A DNA stretch of 40,091 bases from Marinobacter persicus (GCF_002934325.1 NZ_PTIV01000032.1:1-40091); one strand, 5' to 3'. Counted from the stretch's first letter, positions 9,205-18,214 are shown. Translations and numbers: made by a program. Notes: generated from the letters alone by a model not told the origin.

Positions 9205-9389
9205 GCCACTGAATCCACGGAAGAACACGGAAAAGCAAAAGACCTTATAGGCCACGAAATCCACGAAAGAACACGAAAAGTTAAAAGCGCCTTAAGCAGT
9301 TAAACTCTTTTTAGTGTTCTTTCGTGGGTTTAGTGGCTAAAAATCTTTTCCTTTTTTATTTTTCCGTGTTCTTCCGTGGATTCCGTGGC
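9205..9389. repeat. Nested palindromic repeats of the ACGAAA/ACGGAA family
   Basis: Two inverted repeats are nested. The outer arms 9205-9234 and 9360-9389 pair over 30 bp with one mismatch and carry the unit ACGGAA. The inner arms 9251-9280 and about 9308-9337 pair with four mismatches and carry ACGAAA/ACTAAA. Each arm is itself three tandem, 9-10 bp spaced units of the form (C)ACGAAA. A third copy of the same palindrome is at 18299-18395. There is no ORF inside. Together with flanking sequence it fills most of the ettA-glyA intergenic region; the remainder (9390-9629) holds only promoter-like AT stretches. Confidence 0.85.
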
Positions 9390-9548
9390 AAAAACAGGGT
9401 TTAAAGCAGGTTGCCGGTGAACCTGTGCAAAAGTAACCCCGTAAGGTAGCGAAACGGGCCTACTATAGCAATTGGGAAGAATCCGGAGATTGCCGTGTGC
9501 CGGTATCTGCGGACGCTATAAAGGATGATTTTCAACCCGTTTTCGCGG

Positions 9549-9554
9549 TAGAAT
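9549..9554 (+). promoter_or_regulatory. Possible -10 box for glyA
   Basis: TAGAAT at 9549-9554 lies about 75 bases before the glyA start, and a TATAAA at 9517-9522 is an alternative. Neither has a convincing -35 at standard spacing, and no PurR-like palindrome is visible. The assignment is weak. Confidence 0.25.
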
Positions 9555-9629
9555 GCGTCTCCAAAATTTCCAGCGTTCGGGCGCGATTGCACCGCCCGGG
9601 CCAGCCATTGAGACAGAGGCAGCACATCC

Positions 9630-10883
9630 ATGTTTAATCGTGATATGAAAATCGCCGGTTACGACGACGAACTGTGGACCGCCATGGAGGCGGAGCGCAA
9701 CCGCCAGGAAGTCCACATTGAACTGATCGCGTCGGAAAACTACACCAGCCCGCGCGTGATGGAAGCGCAGGGCAGCGTGCTGACCAACAAGTACGCCGAA
9801 GGGTATCCCGGCAAGCGGTACTACGGTGGCTGCGAGTTTGTCGATAAAGCGGAAGAGCTGGCTATTGATCGCGCTAAAGAGCTGTTTGGCGCTGCCTATG
9901 CCAACGTACAGCCGCACTCCGGCTCCCAGGCCAATTCGGCGGTCTTCATGGCTCTGCTCAAGCCGGGCGACACCGTGATGGGCATGAGCCTGGCGCATGG
10001 CGGCCACCTGACTCACGGCGCCACCGTGAACTTTTCCGGCAAGATCTATAACGCGGTCCAGTATGGCATCAACACCGACACTGGCCTGATCGATTACGAC
10101 GAAGTGGAAGCGCTGGCTGTTGAGCACCAGCCGAAGATGATCATCGCCGGCTTCTCTGCGTACTCACAGGAGTTGGATTTTGCCCGCTTCCGCGCGATCG
10201 CGGACAAAGTAGGCGCTTACCTGTTTGTGGACATGGCCCACGTGGCCGGCCTGGTTGCCGCTGGCGTGTATCCGGACCCGGTGCCCCATGCCCATGTGGT
10301 TGCCACTACCACCCACAAGACCCTGCGCGGCCCCCGTGGCGGCCTGATCCTGGCCTGCGATGATGCCGACCTGCAGAAAAAGCTGAACTCCGCCGTATTC
10401 CCGGGCGGCCAGGGCGGCCCTCTGATGCACGTGATCGCCGCCAAAGCCGTGTGCTTCAAGGAAGCCATGAGCGATGAGTTCAAGGCCTATCAGAAGCAGG
10501 TGGTCAAGAACGCGGCCGCCATGGCGGAAGTGTTCATCGAGCGTGGTTTTGACGTGGTTTCCGGCGGCACCAAGAACCACCTGTTCCTGGTCAGCCTGAT
10601 CAAGCAGGACATCACCGGCAAAGACGCCGATGCTGCCCTGGGCCGCGCCCACATCACCGTGAACAAGAACGCCGTGCCGAACGATCCGCGCTCGCCGTTT
10701 GTGACCTCCGGCCTGCGCGTTGGCACCCCGGCAGTGACCACTCGCGGTTTCGGTGAAACCGAGTGCCGTGATCTGGCCGGCTGGATGTGCGATATCCTCG
10801 ACAATCTTGAAGACGAAGCGGTCATCAGCCGCGTTCGTGAGCAGGTCGAAGAAGTCTGTGGCCGTTTCCCGGTTTACAGCTGA
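9630..10883 (+). CDS. glyA: Serine hydroxymethyltransferase
   Basis: This PLP enzyme interconverts serine plus tetrahydrofolate with glycine plus 5,10-methylene-tetrahydrofolate, the main source of one-carbon units. The 417-residue length is standard. The N-terminal IELIASENY and the tract [15 protein letters not shown] are present. The PLP lysine is Lys230 in [16 protein letters not shown] 9630 has a purine-rich leader (AGAGGCAG); ATG 9645 (MKIAGYDDE) is a possible alternative. nrdR follows after 70 bases without a terminator, so read-through into the riboflavin cluster is possible. Upstream lies a long repeat-containing gap shared with divergent ettA. Confidence 0.97.
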   Translation: MFNRDMKIAGYDDELWTAMEAERNRQEVHIELIASENYTSPRVMEAQGSVLTNKYAEGYPGKRYYGGCEFVDKAEELAIDRAKELFGAAYANVQPHSGSQANSAVFMALLKPGDTVMGMSLAHGGHLTHGATVNFSGKIYNAVQYGINTDTGLIDYDEVEALAVEHQPKMIIAGFSAYSQELDFARFRAIADKVGAYLFVDMAHVAGLVAAGVYPDPVPHAHVVATTTHKTLRGPRGGLILACDDADLQKKLNSAVFPGGQGGPLMHVIAAKAVCFKEAMSDEFKAYQKQVVKNAAAMAEVFIERGFDVVSGGTKNHLFLVSLIKQDITGKDADAALGRAHITVNKNAVPNDPRSPFVTSGLRVGTPAVTTRGFGETECRDLAGWMCDILDNLEDEAVISRVREQVEEVCGRFPVYS

Positions 10884-10953
10884 TCGTCGCTGAACGCTAC
10901 AACCCGGTCGTGCTTTAGGCGCGATCGGGCGTTTCCTTGCCGGAGCTATTGCT

Positions 10954-11472
10954 ATGCACTGTCCTTTCTGTGGTGAAGTTGATACCAAGGTGATCGACTC
11001 GCGCCTGGTGGCCGAGGGGGATCAGGTTCGTCGCCGCAGGGAATGCCTGACATGCCATGAGCGTTTCACCACCTTCGAAACTGCCGAGCTTGTGATGCCC
11101 CGTGTGGTCAAACAGGATGGCACGCGCCAGCCGTTTGATGAGGACAAGCTGCGGGCCGGGTTGATGAAGGCCCTGGAGAAACGGCCGGTCAGTATCGAGC
11201 AGATTGATGCCGCCCTGAACCGGATCCGTTACCGTCTGCGCGCCACCGGCGAGCGCGAGGTGAAGTCCATGCGCCTGGGCGAAGAGGTGATGACTGAGTT
11301 GCGCCAGTTGGACCAGGTGGCCTATGTGCGTTTCGCCTCGGTGTATCGCAGCTTTCAGGACATCAATGAGTTCAAGGAAGAAATCGAACGGCTGTCGCAA
11401 GGTGACGGTGACGCTGCGGCGGACGTGGCGCGCGCGCTGGTCGATAAACCGGCAGACAAGGGCAAGGCATGA
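10954..11472 (+). CDS. nrdR: Transcriptional repressor NrdR
   Basis: NrdR is an ATP/dATP-sensing repressor of ribonucleotide reductase genes. The protein has the N-terminal zinc ribbon (Cys3, Cys6, Cys31, Cys34), the basic RRRRECLTC segment and an ATP-cone domain (from about residue 49, [16 protein letters not shown]). At 172 residues it is slightly longer than usual because of an acidic and Ala-rich tail after residue 150. Its last bases overlap the ribD start (ATGA at 11469-11472), so it heads or joins the rib-nus-thi operon, as in Pseudomonas. Confidence 0.96.
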   Translation: MHCPFCGEVDTKVIDSRLVAEGDQVRRRRECLTCHERFTTFETAELVMPRVVKQDGTRQPFDEDKLRAGLMKALEKRPVSIEQIDAALNRIRYRLRATGEREVKSMRLGEEVMTELRQLDQVAYVRFASVYRSFQDINEFKEEIERLSQGDGDAAADVARALVDKPADKGKA

Positions 11473-12584
11473 TTCTGGACCGTGACCGGGCGATGATGGC
11501 CCGGGCTATTCAGTTGGCGTGGCGTGGGCGTTACTCCACTCATCCTAATCCCAGGGTCGGGTGTGTGCTTGCCCGGGGTAACCGGATTGTTGGGGAAGGT
11601 TGGCACGAGCGGGCCGGTGAGGCCCATGCCGAAGTGCGAGCCCTGAGCCAGGCTGGTGAGCAGGCTCGTGGTGCCAGGGCCTACATCACGCTTGAACCCT
11701 GCAGCCACTACGGGCGCACACCGCCGTGCGCCAAGGCCCTGATTGATGCCGGTGTATCGCAGGTATTTGCAGCCATCCGTGACCCGAACCCCTCGGTTTC
11801 CGGACGAGGGCTGGAAATGTTGCGGGAGGCTGGCATCCGGGTGCACGAAGGCTTGATGGAAGACGAAGCCCGACGTTTGAACCCGGGCTTTATCAAGCGC
11901 ATGACCACCGGTCGCCCCTGGGTGCGCCTGAAAATGGCGGCCAGCCTGGATGGCCGGACCGCCATGGCGTCGGGAGAAAGCCAGTGGATCACCGGGCCGG
12001 AAGCCCGTCGCGACGTGCAGCGCCTGCGGGCGCTCAGCGATGCCATTCTCACGGGTGTGGGCACGGTGTTGGCGGACGACCCGTCACTGAACGTGCGTCG
12101 CGAGGAGATGGGCGATATCGGTGACGCCACCGAGCCGTCCCGGCAGCCGCTTCGGGTGATCGCTGACCGGGACGCCCGAACGCCATCAATGGCGCGAATC
12201 CTGCGCGGCGGCAATGTCCAAGTCTTTTGTGCCAGCTCCACGTTGGCGACTGGGCCTGCCCAGGATCTGGCGGCACTGGGCGTGAGCCTCACCGGGGTGG
12301 CCTGGAAAGATAATGGTGTGGATGTCGCCGAACTACTGGATGCCCTGGGCGAGCTTGGCATCAACGAAGTGCTGGTGGAGGCAGGCCCGACTCTGGCGGG
12401 CACCTTTATCGGAGAGAACCTGGTGGACGAGTTGTGGCTGTACCAGGCGCCGGTGTTCCTCGGCAGCACCGGCCGCCCCACCGCGCACTTACCCATTGAT
12501 ACCATGGCTGACAAAATACAGTGGACCGTATTGGATCGCCGACAGGTGGGGCAGGATCATCGAATGATCCTGGCGCGCCGCTAA
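11469..12584 (+). CDS. ribD: Bifunctional pyrimidine deaminase/reductase RibD
   Basis: RibD carries out steps 2 and 3 of riboflavin synthesis: deamination, then side-chain reduction, of the pyrimidine made from GTP. The N-terminal deaminase domain has the zinc ligands H53-A-E55, Cys78 and Cys87 ([13 protein letters not shown]) and the HPNPRVGCV substrate motif. The reductase domain begins near residue 146 ([15 protein letters not shown]) and includes [13 protein letters not shown]. Length is 371 residues, as expected. It overlaps nrdR by four bases. In Pseudomonas-type clusters riboflavin synthase would come next, but here the ribB-like gene follows after about 60 bases. Confidence 0.96.
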   Translation: MILDRDRAMMARAIQLAWRGRYSTHPNPRVGCVLARGNRIVGEGWHERAGEAHAEVRALSQAGEQARGARAYITLEPCSHYGRTPPCAKALIDAGVSQVFAAIRDPNPSVSGRGLEMLREAGIRVHEGLMEDEARRLNPGFIKRMTTGRPWVRLKMAASLDGRTAMASGESQWITGPEARRDVQRLRALSDAILTGVGTVLADDPSLNVRREEMGDIGDATEPSRQPLRVIADRDARTPSMARILRGGNVQVFCASSTLATGPAQDLAALGVSLTGVAWKDNGVDVAELLDALGELGINEVLVEAGPTLAGTFIGENLVDELWLYQAPVFLGSTGRPTAHLPIDTMADKIQWTVLDRRQVGQDHRMILARR

Positions 12585-12644
12585 ACGTTTAATTCATTTT
12601 TCCGGGCCAACAGTGGTTCCCGGGAAGGCAGGGTGCAGAACCGT

Positions 12645-13760
12645 ATGGCACTGAACAGCATTGAAGAGATCATCGAAGACATCCGTCAGGGCAAGATGGT
12701 TATCCTGATGGACGATGAAGACCGGGAAAACGAAGGCGACCTGGTGATGGCCGCCGAGCATTGCACAGCCGAGGCCATCAACTTTATGGCACGCTTTGGC
12801 CGGGGCCTGATTTGCATGCCCATGAGCCGGGAGCGCTGTGAGCAACTGGAGCTACCGTTGATGGTGCACCAGAATGCTTCCGGCTTCGGGACCAAGTTCA
12901 CTCTGTCGATTGAAGCGGCTGAGGGTGTGACTACCGGTATCTCGGCCGCGGATCGGGCCCGGACCGTGCAAGCCGCTGTGGCGCGCAATGCCAAGGCCAC
13001 CGATCTGGTTCAGCCAGGCCATATCTTCCCGCTGATGGCGGATCCCGGTGGTGTGCTTAGCCGCGCTGGCCATACCGAGGCTTCCTGCGATCTGGCTGTT
13101 CTGGCTGACTGTGAGCCAGCCGGCGTGATCTGCGAGATCATGAACGACGACGGTTCCATGGCGCGCCGGGAAGACCTGGAACGGTTTGCCGAAGAGCACG
13201 ATTTGAAGATTGGCACCATCGCCGATCTCATTCACTACCGCACCCTGAACGAGAAAACCGTGGAGTGCGTGGAAGAGAACAAACTGGACACGGAATACGG
13301 CGTGTTCACCCTGCGCACCTACCGGGACAACATTCAAGGCGCCACTCACCTGGCCATGGTCATGGGGGATATCCACCCCGAGCAACCGACCTTCGTTCGG
13401 GTGCATATTACCGATACCCTGCGCGACCTATTGGGTGCACGGCGCAAGGATTCACGTAGCTGGCCGCTGCACCATGCACTGGAGAAAGTGTCTGAAGAGG
13501 GGCATGGCGTCGTGGTGTTGCTCAACAGCGCTGAAGACAGCTACAACCTGGAAGACCGGATTCACGAGTTCTTTGACCGTGAGCAGGCATCCTCCGCCAA
13601 GGGTGGCTCTGGCGTTTACTTCACCGTGGGCACCGGGTCCCAGATTCTGCGGGATATTGGCGTTGGCAAAATGCGCCTGCTGAGCCCGCCGGTAAAATTC
13701 TCCGCAATCTCCGGCTTCGATCTGGAAGTCGTGGAATACGTACCCTATTCACAAGACTGA
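12645..13760 (+). CDS. ribBX: DHBP synthase fused to a degenerate GTP cyclohydrolase II-like domain (RibBX-type)
   Basis: The N-terminal half (to about residue 205) is a complete 3,4-dihydroxy-2-butanone-4-phosphate synthase. It has the acidic loop [10 protein letters not shown] (23-32), FGRGLICMP, and the HTEAS segment that binds ribulose 5-phosphate. The C-terminal half keeps the RibA-like fold but lacks the HSEC...C-x-C zinc site of GTP cyclohydrolase II. At that place the sequence reads [20 protein letters not shown], with no cysteine. RibBA homologues without cyclohydrolase activity, called RibBX, are known to be widespread in Proteobacteria. So this protein should supply only the four-carbon unit, and RibA activity must come from elsewhere. 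I choose ATG 12645 ([10 protein letters not shown], 371 aa) over the GTG at 12633, because it matches the family N-terminus and has AGGCAGGG upstream. No FMN riboswitch is visible. Confidence 0.88.
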   Translation: MALNSIEEIIEDIRQGKMVILMDDEDRENEGDLVMAAEHCTAEAINFMARFGRGLICMPMSRERCEQLELPLMVHQNASGFGTKFTLSIEAAEGVTTGISAADRARTVQAAVARNAKATDLVQPGHIFPLMADPGGVLSRAGHTEASCDLAVLADCEPAGVICEIMNDDGSMARREDLERFAEEHDLKIGTIADLIHYRTLNEKTVECVEENKLDTEYGVFTLRTYRDNIQGATHLAMVMGDIHPEQPTFVRVHITDTLRDLLGARRKDSRSWPLHHALEKVSEEGHGVVVLLNSAEDSYNLEDRIHEFFDREQASSAKGGSGVYFTVGTGSQILRDIGVGKMRLLSPPVKFSAISGFDLEVVEYVPYSQD

Positions 13761-13767
13761 TTCATTC

Positions 13768-13794
13768 GGCTGTCCGGCTTGGCGTCGGGCAGCC
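13768..13794 (+). other. Intercistronic hairpin before ribH
   Basis: GGCTGTCCG (13768-13776) pairs with CGGGCAGCC (13786-13794), giving nine pairs with one G-U and a nine-base loop. There is no T-run after it. It ends just before the ribH Shine-Dalgarno (AAAGGA), so it could tune ribH translation or mark an mRNA processing site. The function is inference. Confidence 0.45.
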
Positions 13795-13810
13795 CGTAAA
13801 GGACAATGCA

Positions 13811-14287
13811 ATGAACGATATTAAAGTAATTGAAGGTGATTTCACCCAATGCAGCGGTCGCTACGCCCTGGTGGTTGGCCGGTTCAACGGTTTTGTGGTC
13901 GAAAGCCTGGTTGAAGGTGCCGTCGACACCCTGTTGCGTCATGGTATTTCCAAAGACGACATCACCATTGTGCGTGTGCCTGGCGCCTATGAAATGCCGC
14001 TGGCAGTTAAGCGCGTTGCTGAAACCACAGAATACGACGCCGTCATCGCCCTGGGTGCGGTGATCCGTGGTGGCACCCCGCACTTTGATTACGTGGCTGG
14101 TGAAGCTTCCAGTGGGCTGGGTGCTGTCAGCCTGGATTCCGACGTGCCGGTCAGCTTTGGCGTGCTGACGGTGGACTCCATCGAGCAGGCCATTGAGCGT
14201 TCCGGCACCAAGGCCGGTAACAAGGGCGCCGAAGCGGCCATCACCGCGCTGGAAATGGTCAGTCTGTTCAAGAAGTTGGGTGAGTAA
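13811..14287 (+). CDS. ribH: 6,7-dimethyl-8-ribityllumazine synthase
   Basis: RibH condenses the pyrimidine from the RibD branch with DHBP to form lumazine, the substrate of riboflavin synthase. The 158-residue product has the family motifs [19 protein letters not shown] and [16 protein letters not shown], with the catalytic His in the last. It normally assembles into pentamers or icosahedra. A good Shine-Dalgarno (AAAGGA) precedes ATG 13811. Its TAA shares one base with the nusB start (TAATG). Confidence 0.97.
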   Translation: MNDIKVIEGDFTQCSGRYALVVGRFNGFVVESLVEGAVDTLLRHGISKDDITIVRVPGAYEMPLAVKRVAETTEYDAVIALGAVIRGGTPHFDYVAGEASSGLGAVSLDSDVPVSFGVLTVDSIEQAIERSGTKAGNKGAEAAITALEMVSLFKKLGE

Positions 14288-14760
14288 TGAGCGAAGCAGG
14301 CGAGAACACCCCACAGGCAGGAAGCAACAAGCCCAAGGCTGGCGACCGCCGCCGTGCCCGGGCGCTGGCCATGCAGGGCCTGTATCAGCGGCACTTCAGT
14401 AAAACACCGATTGCCGATATTGAAGCTGAATTCATGGTCGATAATGACATGAGCAAGGTGGACCTGATGTACTTCCGCGATTTGTTGCGCGGCGTGCATC
14501 GGGAGGAAGCGGAGCTGGACCGTTTGTTGGAGCCGTACCTGGATCGCCCTTTGAAGGAGGTGGACCCGGTGGAGCTATCCATCGTGCGTCTGGGTGCCTA
14601 TGAGCTCAAACATCGGATTGACGTCCCTTACCGCGTGGTGATCAACGAAGGCATCGAAATGGCCAAGCGCTTCGGTGGTACCGAGGGGCACAAGTTTGTG
14701 AACAGCATTCTGGACAAACTGAGCCGTCGCCTGCGTATGGCGGAAACCCGTCAGCGTTGA
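14287..14760 (+). CDS. nusB: Transcription antitermination factor NusB
   Basis: NusB binds boxA with S10 (NusE) to promote rRNA antitermination. The 157-residue protein has a short disordered N-terminal extension (about 18 residues). The helical core follows, with [35 protein letters not shown] and the C-terminal [20 protein letters not shown]. Its start overlaps the ribH stop, and thiL follows three bases after the stop, in the order conserved among gammaproteobacteria. Confidence 0.96.
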   Translation: MSEAGENTPQAGSNKPKAGDRRRARALAMQGLYQRHFSKTPIADIEAEFMVDNDMSKVDLMYFRDLLRGVHREEAELDRLLEPYLDRPLKEVDPVELSIVRLGAYELKHRIDVPYRVVINEGIEMAKRFGGTEGHKFVNSILDKLSRRLRMAETRQR

Positions 14761-14763
14761 GTT

Positions 14764-15714
14764 ATGGGCGAATTTGAGCTGATTCGCCAATTCTTCCAGC
14801 CGCTGGCCGCCGCTGGCGGCTCGAGTCAGCTGTTGCTCGGCCCGGGCGACGACTGTGCCATTCAGCGAGTACCGCCGGGCCGGGACCTGGTCTTTTCCGT
14901 CGACACCCTGGTGGAGGGTGTCCACTTCCCCGAACGTTATTCCCCGTTCAACCTTGGTTGGCGGTCGCTGGCGGTTGCCACCAGTGATCTGGCCGCCATG
15001 GGCGCGGCGCCGGTGTGCTTCACCCTGGCGCTGACCCTGCCAGAAGCGAACGAAGACTGGCTGTCGGACTTTGCTGAAGGGCTCGCCAAGGCCAGTGCCA
15101 CTTTTGGTATTACTCTGGCGGGCGGTGACACTACGCGCGGTCCACTGACGCTGTCTCTCCAGGTTCACGGCACGGTGAGGGAGGGCGAGGCCCTGCGCCG
15201 GAGTGGCGCTGCTTCCGGTGATCTCATCTGTGTCTCGGGAACCCTGGGAGATGCCGGCGCAGCCCTTGCGTTTCTGGACGCTCCTTCGCCATCGGACATG
15301 GAACGGGCGGTATTGGAGCAATACCACGTTCCTCAACCTCGGCTAACCCTGGGTCAGCAACTGGTTGGTTATGCCTCGGCGGCCATCGATGTTTCCGATG
15401 GTCTGTTGGCCGATCTTCAGCATATTCTGGATGCCTCGAATGTGGGGGCCCGTGTTCAGGTGAACAAGGTGCCCATGAGTGCTGCGTTGCAGAACCTGGA
15501 GGGGAATAAGGCGGTGAACCTGGCGCTGACGGCTGGTGATGATTATCAGCTGTGTGTCACCATTGCCCCCGAGCAATGGGCCCGGCTGCCCGGGTCGGTT
15601 CAGGCTGAACTGACGGTGATAGGGCAGATAGAGGCCTCGCCTGGCCTGCGTCTCGATGGGGGACAGAAAAACGTCCAGACTCAAGGATTTGATCATTTCG
15701 GGAGGACAGTTTGA
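14764..15714 (+). CDS. thiL: Thiamine-monophosphate kinase
   Basis: ThiL phosphorylates thiamine monophosphate to the active cofactor thiamine pyrophosphate. At 316 residues it is of normal length. It shows the PurM-like ATP-binding features LLGPGDDCAIQ (metal-binding Asp pair), SVDTLVEGVHF, SDLAAMGAAPVCFTL, LAGGDTTRG and DVSDGLLADLQHIL. Start ATG 14764 lies three bases after nusB. The stop overlaps the pgpA start codon (TTGA), indicating coupling. Confidence 0.95.
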   Translation: MGEFELIRQFFQPLAAAGGSSQLLLGPGDDCAIQRVPPGRDLVFSVDTLVEGVHFPERYSPFNLGWRSLAVATSDLAAMGAAPVCFTLALTLPEANEDWLSDFAEGLAKASATFGITLAGGDTTRGPLTLSLQVHGTVREGEALRRSGAASGDLICVSGTLGDAGAALAFLDAPSPSDMERAVLEQYHVPQPRLTLGQQLVGYASAAIDVSDGLLADLQHILDASNVGARVQVNKVPMSAALQNLEGNKAVNLALTAGDDYQLCVTIAPEQWARLPGSVQAELTVIGQIEASPGLRLDGGQKNVQTQGFDHFGRTV

Positions 15715-16238
15715 CGGACCATGATCCAGCCCCAGAGCCTGAGGTGCCTCAGGCAATACTGCCACCGGGCTTTCTGAAAGACCCGGTTCACCTTCTGGCG
15801 TTCGGCTTTGGTAGTGGCACCGCTTCCCGCGCTCCAGGCACATGGGGCAGCCTGGCGGCCATCCCTTTCTGGTATCTGTTTGCCTGGATGCCCATGCCTT
15901 TATACTGGCTCGTAGTGCTTGCGGCCTGCCTGGTTGGTATCTGGTTATGCGGAAAGACCGCCCGGGATCTCAAGGTTCATGATCATGGCGGCATTGTCTG
16001 GGACGAGTTTGCCGGCATGTGGATTGCCCTCGGCCTGATCCCCGATGACATCTATGGGGTATTAATGGCGTTTATGCTGTTCCGATTGTTCGATGTTGCC
16101 AAACCCTGGCCGATCGGTTGGCTGGACGAACACCTACCCGGAGGGGTGGGGATCATGTTCGATGACATCATTGCTGGTTTCATGGCACTGGCCTGCCTTT
16201 GGGGTATAGACATCTGGCTGATGCCGTTCATTGCGTGA
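15711..16238 (+). CDS. pgpA: Phosphatidylglycerophosphatase A
   Basis: PgpA dephosphorylates phosphatidylglycerol phosphate to phosphatidylglycerol at the inner membrane. The 175-residue protein has the family motifs FGSGTASRAPGTWGSLAA (about residues 32-49), VWDEFAGMW and LFRLFDVAKPWPI. It also has about four hydrophobic segments. The start is TTG 15711 in an overlapping TTGA, with a clear GGGAGGAC Shine-Dalgarno ahead. The N-terminal 20 residues are Pro/Glu-rich and cytosolic. It is the last gene of the nrdR-to-pgpA run; no terminator hairpin is apparent directly after it. Confidence 0.94.
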   Translation: MTDHDPAPEPEVPQAILPPGFLKDPVHLLAFGFGSGTASRAPGTWGSLAAIPFWYLFAWMPMPLYWLVVLAACLVGIWLCGKTARDLKVHDHGGIVWDEFAGMWIALGLIPDDIYGVLMAFMLFRLFDVAKPWPIGWLDEHLPGGVGIMFDDIIAGFMALACLWGIDIWLMPFIA

Positions 16239-16280
16239 TGGGCATCGCGAATGGGATGGATGGAGTGGGGCGGGCGGTTG

Positions 16281-16484
16281 TCAATGCAGCCGTCTTTCTT
16301 CGGGTAGCATTTCGACAACGTGCAGGAAGCGCTTGAGCCCTACCTCCGCCCGTTGGCGAGACGCGAACGGGCCACTGTCAAAGCCTTCACGGGTGGTGAA
16401 GTACCACTTGTTGCCCACACAGAAAAAGCGGTTACAGCGGAAAGGAACCGGCCCATCCTCTCCAGACCTGGGTTGCGTGTTCAT
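16281..16484 (-). CDS. Small DUF6316-type conserved hypothetical protein
   Basis: This is a 67-residue minus-strand ORF with a strong Shine-Dalgarno (AGGAGA, six bases before ATG). It has aromatic-rich motifs PFRCNRFFCVGNKWYFTTREG and GPFASRQRAEVGLKRFL. Short proteins with this pattern (DUF6316-like) occur in marine gammaproteobacteria; function is unknown. I prefer it to the overlapping plus-strand frames because of its ribosome site and protein-like composition. It lies antiparallel between pgpA and the DUF2057 gene and looks monocistronic. Confidence 0.65.
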   Translation of the reverse strand: MNTQPRSGEDGPVPFRCNRFFCVGNKWYFTTREGFDSGPFASRQRAEVGLKRFLHVVEMLPEERRLH

Positions 16485-16596
16485 GGTGTCTCCTGTGCCC
16501 GTTTTGGTTTACTCTTCGGGGCAGCATTGCGAGTGGGTGGAACCGAGCCGGTTTTGTTTTTAGTAGTGTTTTTCTTTTAATAGGAGCTTAAAGAGT

Positions 16597-17238
16597 ATGT
16601 GTCACGTTTCCAGATTGTTCAAATTCGCTGTCCTGATGATGAGCGTCGTCCTGGTGGGCTGTGCTTCGTCCGCCGCGCGCATCAATACCTGGGAAGGTAG
16701 TCCGCAGGAAGCGGCCAACCCTGCGGTACTGAAAGCTCCTGGCGCCATTCAGGTCAAGAGCGTGAATGGCCAGAACATGACCACTTACCTGATTGACGAC
16801 CTGGCCCTCGACTATGGGCTGCTGCCGGGCAAGAATGAGGTGGTGTTCACCTACAAAACCATCTGGGCCAAGTCCGGTGTAGTGGAGAATGGTGAGTCCA
16901 AGGTACATACCATTGAAAGTGAGCCCCAGGTGGTTCGTTTTGACGCGGAAGCCGGCACCACCTATCAGTTTGTCTACGAAGAGCCATCCAATCGCCGCGA
17001 AGCGGAATCCATGGTGGATAGCTTCTCGGCCGATATCGTGACAGCGGATGGCCAGAATGTGGCCAGCTCCACAAACTGGGATGGTCAGTCCATTTTCCGC
17101 ACGGCCCGTACGCCCATTCCTCAGGCTTCTGGTGACAATGGCGCTCCGGCCGGCACCACGCTGGATCAGCTGAAGTCTATCTGGGCGGATGCCACGGAAG
17201 AGGAAAAGCGTGCTTTCCTGCGCTGGGCATTTGAATAA
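16597..17238 (+). CDS. DUF2057 family lipoprotein
   Basis: The product has 213 residues. The N-terminus is a lipoprotein signal with the lipobox LVGC (Cys22) followed by Ala-Ser, which predicts an outer-membrane lipoprotein. The mature part resembles the DUF2057 (YccT-like) family: VKSVNGQNMTTYLI, LPGKNEVVFTYKTIW, and FDAEAGTTYQFVYEEP. The role is unknown. A good Shine-Dalgarno (TAGGAG) lies 10 bases before ATG 16597. A strong intrinsic terminator follows 23 bases after the stop, so the gene is its own transcription unit. Confidence 0.8.
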   Translation: MCHVSRLFKFAVLMMSVVLVGCASSAARINTWEGSPQEAANPAVLKAPGAIQVKSVNGQNMTTYLIDDLALDYGLLPGKNEVVFTYKTIWAKSGVVENGESKVHTIESEPQVVRFDAEAGTTYQFVYEEPSNRREAESMVDSFSADIVTADGQNVASSTNWDGQSIFRTARTPIPQASGDNGAPAGTTLDQLKSIWADATEEEKRAFLRWAFE

Positions 17239-17261
17239 GCGCTAGCGAGGAAACGCCATCA

Positions 17262-17286
17262 GCCGGGCCAAGTGCCCGGCTTTTTT
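17262..17286 (+). terminator. Intrinsic terminator of the DUF2057 gene
   Basis: GCCGGGC (17262-17268), loop CAAGT, GCCCGGC and then a run of six T. It works for plus-strand transcription. Its T-run overlaps the stop codon of the convergent LysR gene. Confidence 0.9.
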
Positions 17287-18214
17287 ACGACTGGCCAGTG
17301 CCTTTCAGCCAGTTTTGAAGTGGCGCGTCGTTACTGAGCCGTTCCCAGAACCACATCAACGCCTTGCCTCTATCGTCGCTGTGCCGGGCCAGATGCACAC
17401 CGATGGGTGCGCGGGATTCCACCACCTCTTTAGCCACCAGTGTGCCTTGGGCCAGCTGCTTATGAATCCTTCCCAGGGGCAGCCAACCGACGCCCAGGCC
17501 CGCTTCCTGTGCGGCAATCTTCTGATCAATATTACTGACCGTGAGGGTACGTTGGCGCCGGAAGATGCCGGCGTTGCCGGGTGGCAACGAGCGGGAGGTG
17601 TCGGCGGCCACTGCGGCTGGATATTGGGCAATTTCGGCTTCAGGCAAAGGTTTGGTGGCGCTGGCAAGCGGGTGATTCGCCGCGACCGCGAACACGAACG
17701 ACACTTCCCCCAAGGGTTTGGTGGTGAAGGCTCCGGCAGGCTTACTGATCTGGTCCGCAGCCACAATCATATCGACCCGCCGGCTCTGTAGCGCATCCCA
17801 GGTGCCCGCAAACACCTCTTCGACCAGTTGGACATCCACCGGCACGCCCAGTTGGTGAAATTCTTCAACGGCCGGAAACAGGCAATCGGCCGGTATCAAT
17901 GAGTTGAAGCCAATGCGCAGTCGTGTCTCCCAGCCCTGGGCCACCTGGCGGGTAGTGTGGGCCAGGTTCTCCGCCGCCTCCAGCAAGGTCCGGCCTTCCT
18001 CCAGAAGGTAACGCCCGGCCGGGGTGAGTGCGGCCTTGTGGCCGGATCGGTCATATACCTGGATATCCAGGTCTTCTTCCAGTTTCTGGACGGTATAACT
18101 GATGGCTGAAGGTACCCGGAACAGCTCGGCTGCGGCCCCGGCGAAGCTGCCTTTTCGGTCAATGGCGTCCAGCACCTTGAGTGCGTCGATGGTAATGGCT
18201 GTATGCATGTTCAA
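17285..18214 (-). CDS. LysR family transcriptional regulator, YhaJ-like
   Basis: The 309-residue protein has an N-terminal winged helix-turn-helix (residues about 8-65: GSFAGAAAELFRVPSAISY, then VQKLEEDLDIQVYDRS) and a type-2 periplasmic-binding-like effector domain from about 95. The HTH and the ALTPAGRYLLEEGRTLLEAAENL segment closely resemble E. coli YhaJ. YhaJ is encoded near the glutathionyl-hydroquinone reductase gene yqjG, and the partner here is also a YqjG-like enzyme, transcribed divergently. By family habit it probably controls that divergent gene and itself in response to an aromatic or quinone ligand; this is inference. ATG 18208 (MHTAITIDAL) is an alternative start two codons in. 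The last codons overlap the terminator of the convergent gene. Confidence 0.9.
   Translation of the reverse strand: MNMHTAITIDALKVLDAIDRKGSFAGAAAELFRVPSAISYTVQKLEEDLDIQVYDRSGHKAALTPAGRYLLEEGRTLLEAAENLAHTTRQVAQGWETRLRIGFNSLIPADCLFPAVEEFHQLGVPVDVQLVEEVFAGTWDALQSRRVDMIVAADQISKPAGAFTTKPLGEVSFVFAVAANHPLASATKPLPEAEIAQYPAAVAADTSRSLPPGNAGIFRRQRTLTVSNIDQKIAAQEAGLGVGWLPLGRIHKQLAQGTLVAKEVVESRAPIGVHLARHSDDRGKALMWFWERLSNDAPLQNWLKGTGQS

Noticed and set aside
7819..9303. 494-codon open frame on the plus strand across ettA
   Set aside because: It is antisense to an intact EttA with both ATPase sites and has antisense-type composition.
12585..12644. FMN riboswitch ahead of ribBX
   Set aside because: The gap is only about 60 bases and shows none of the conserved RFN-element sequence.
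16231..16563. 110-codon and 86-codon plus-strand frames after pgpA
   Set aside because: They overlap the minus-strand DUF6316-like gene, which has better composition and a strong ribosome site.
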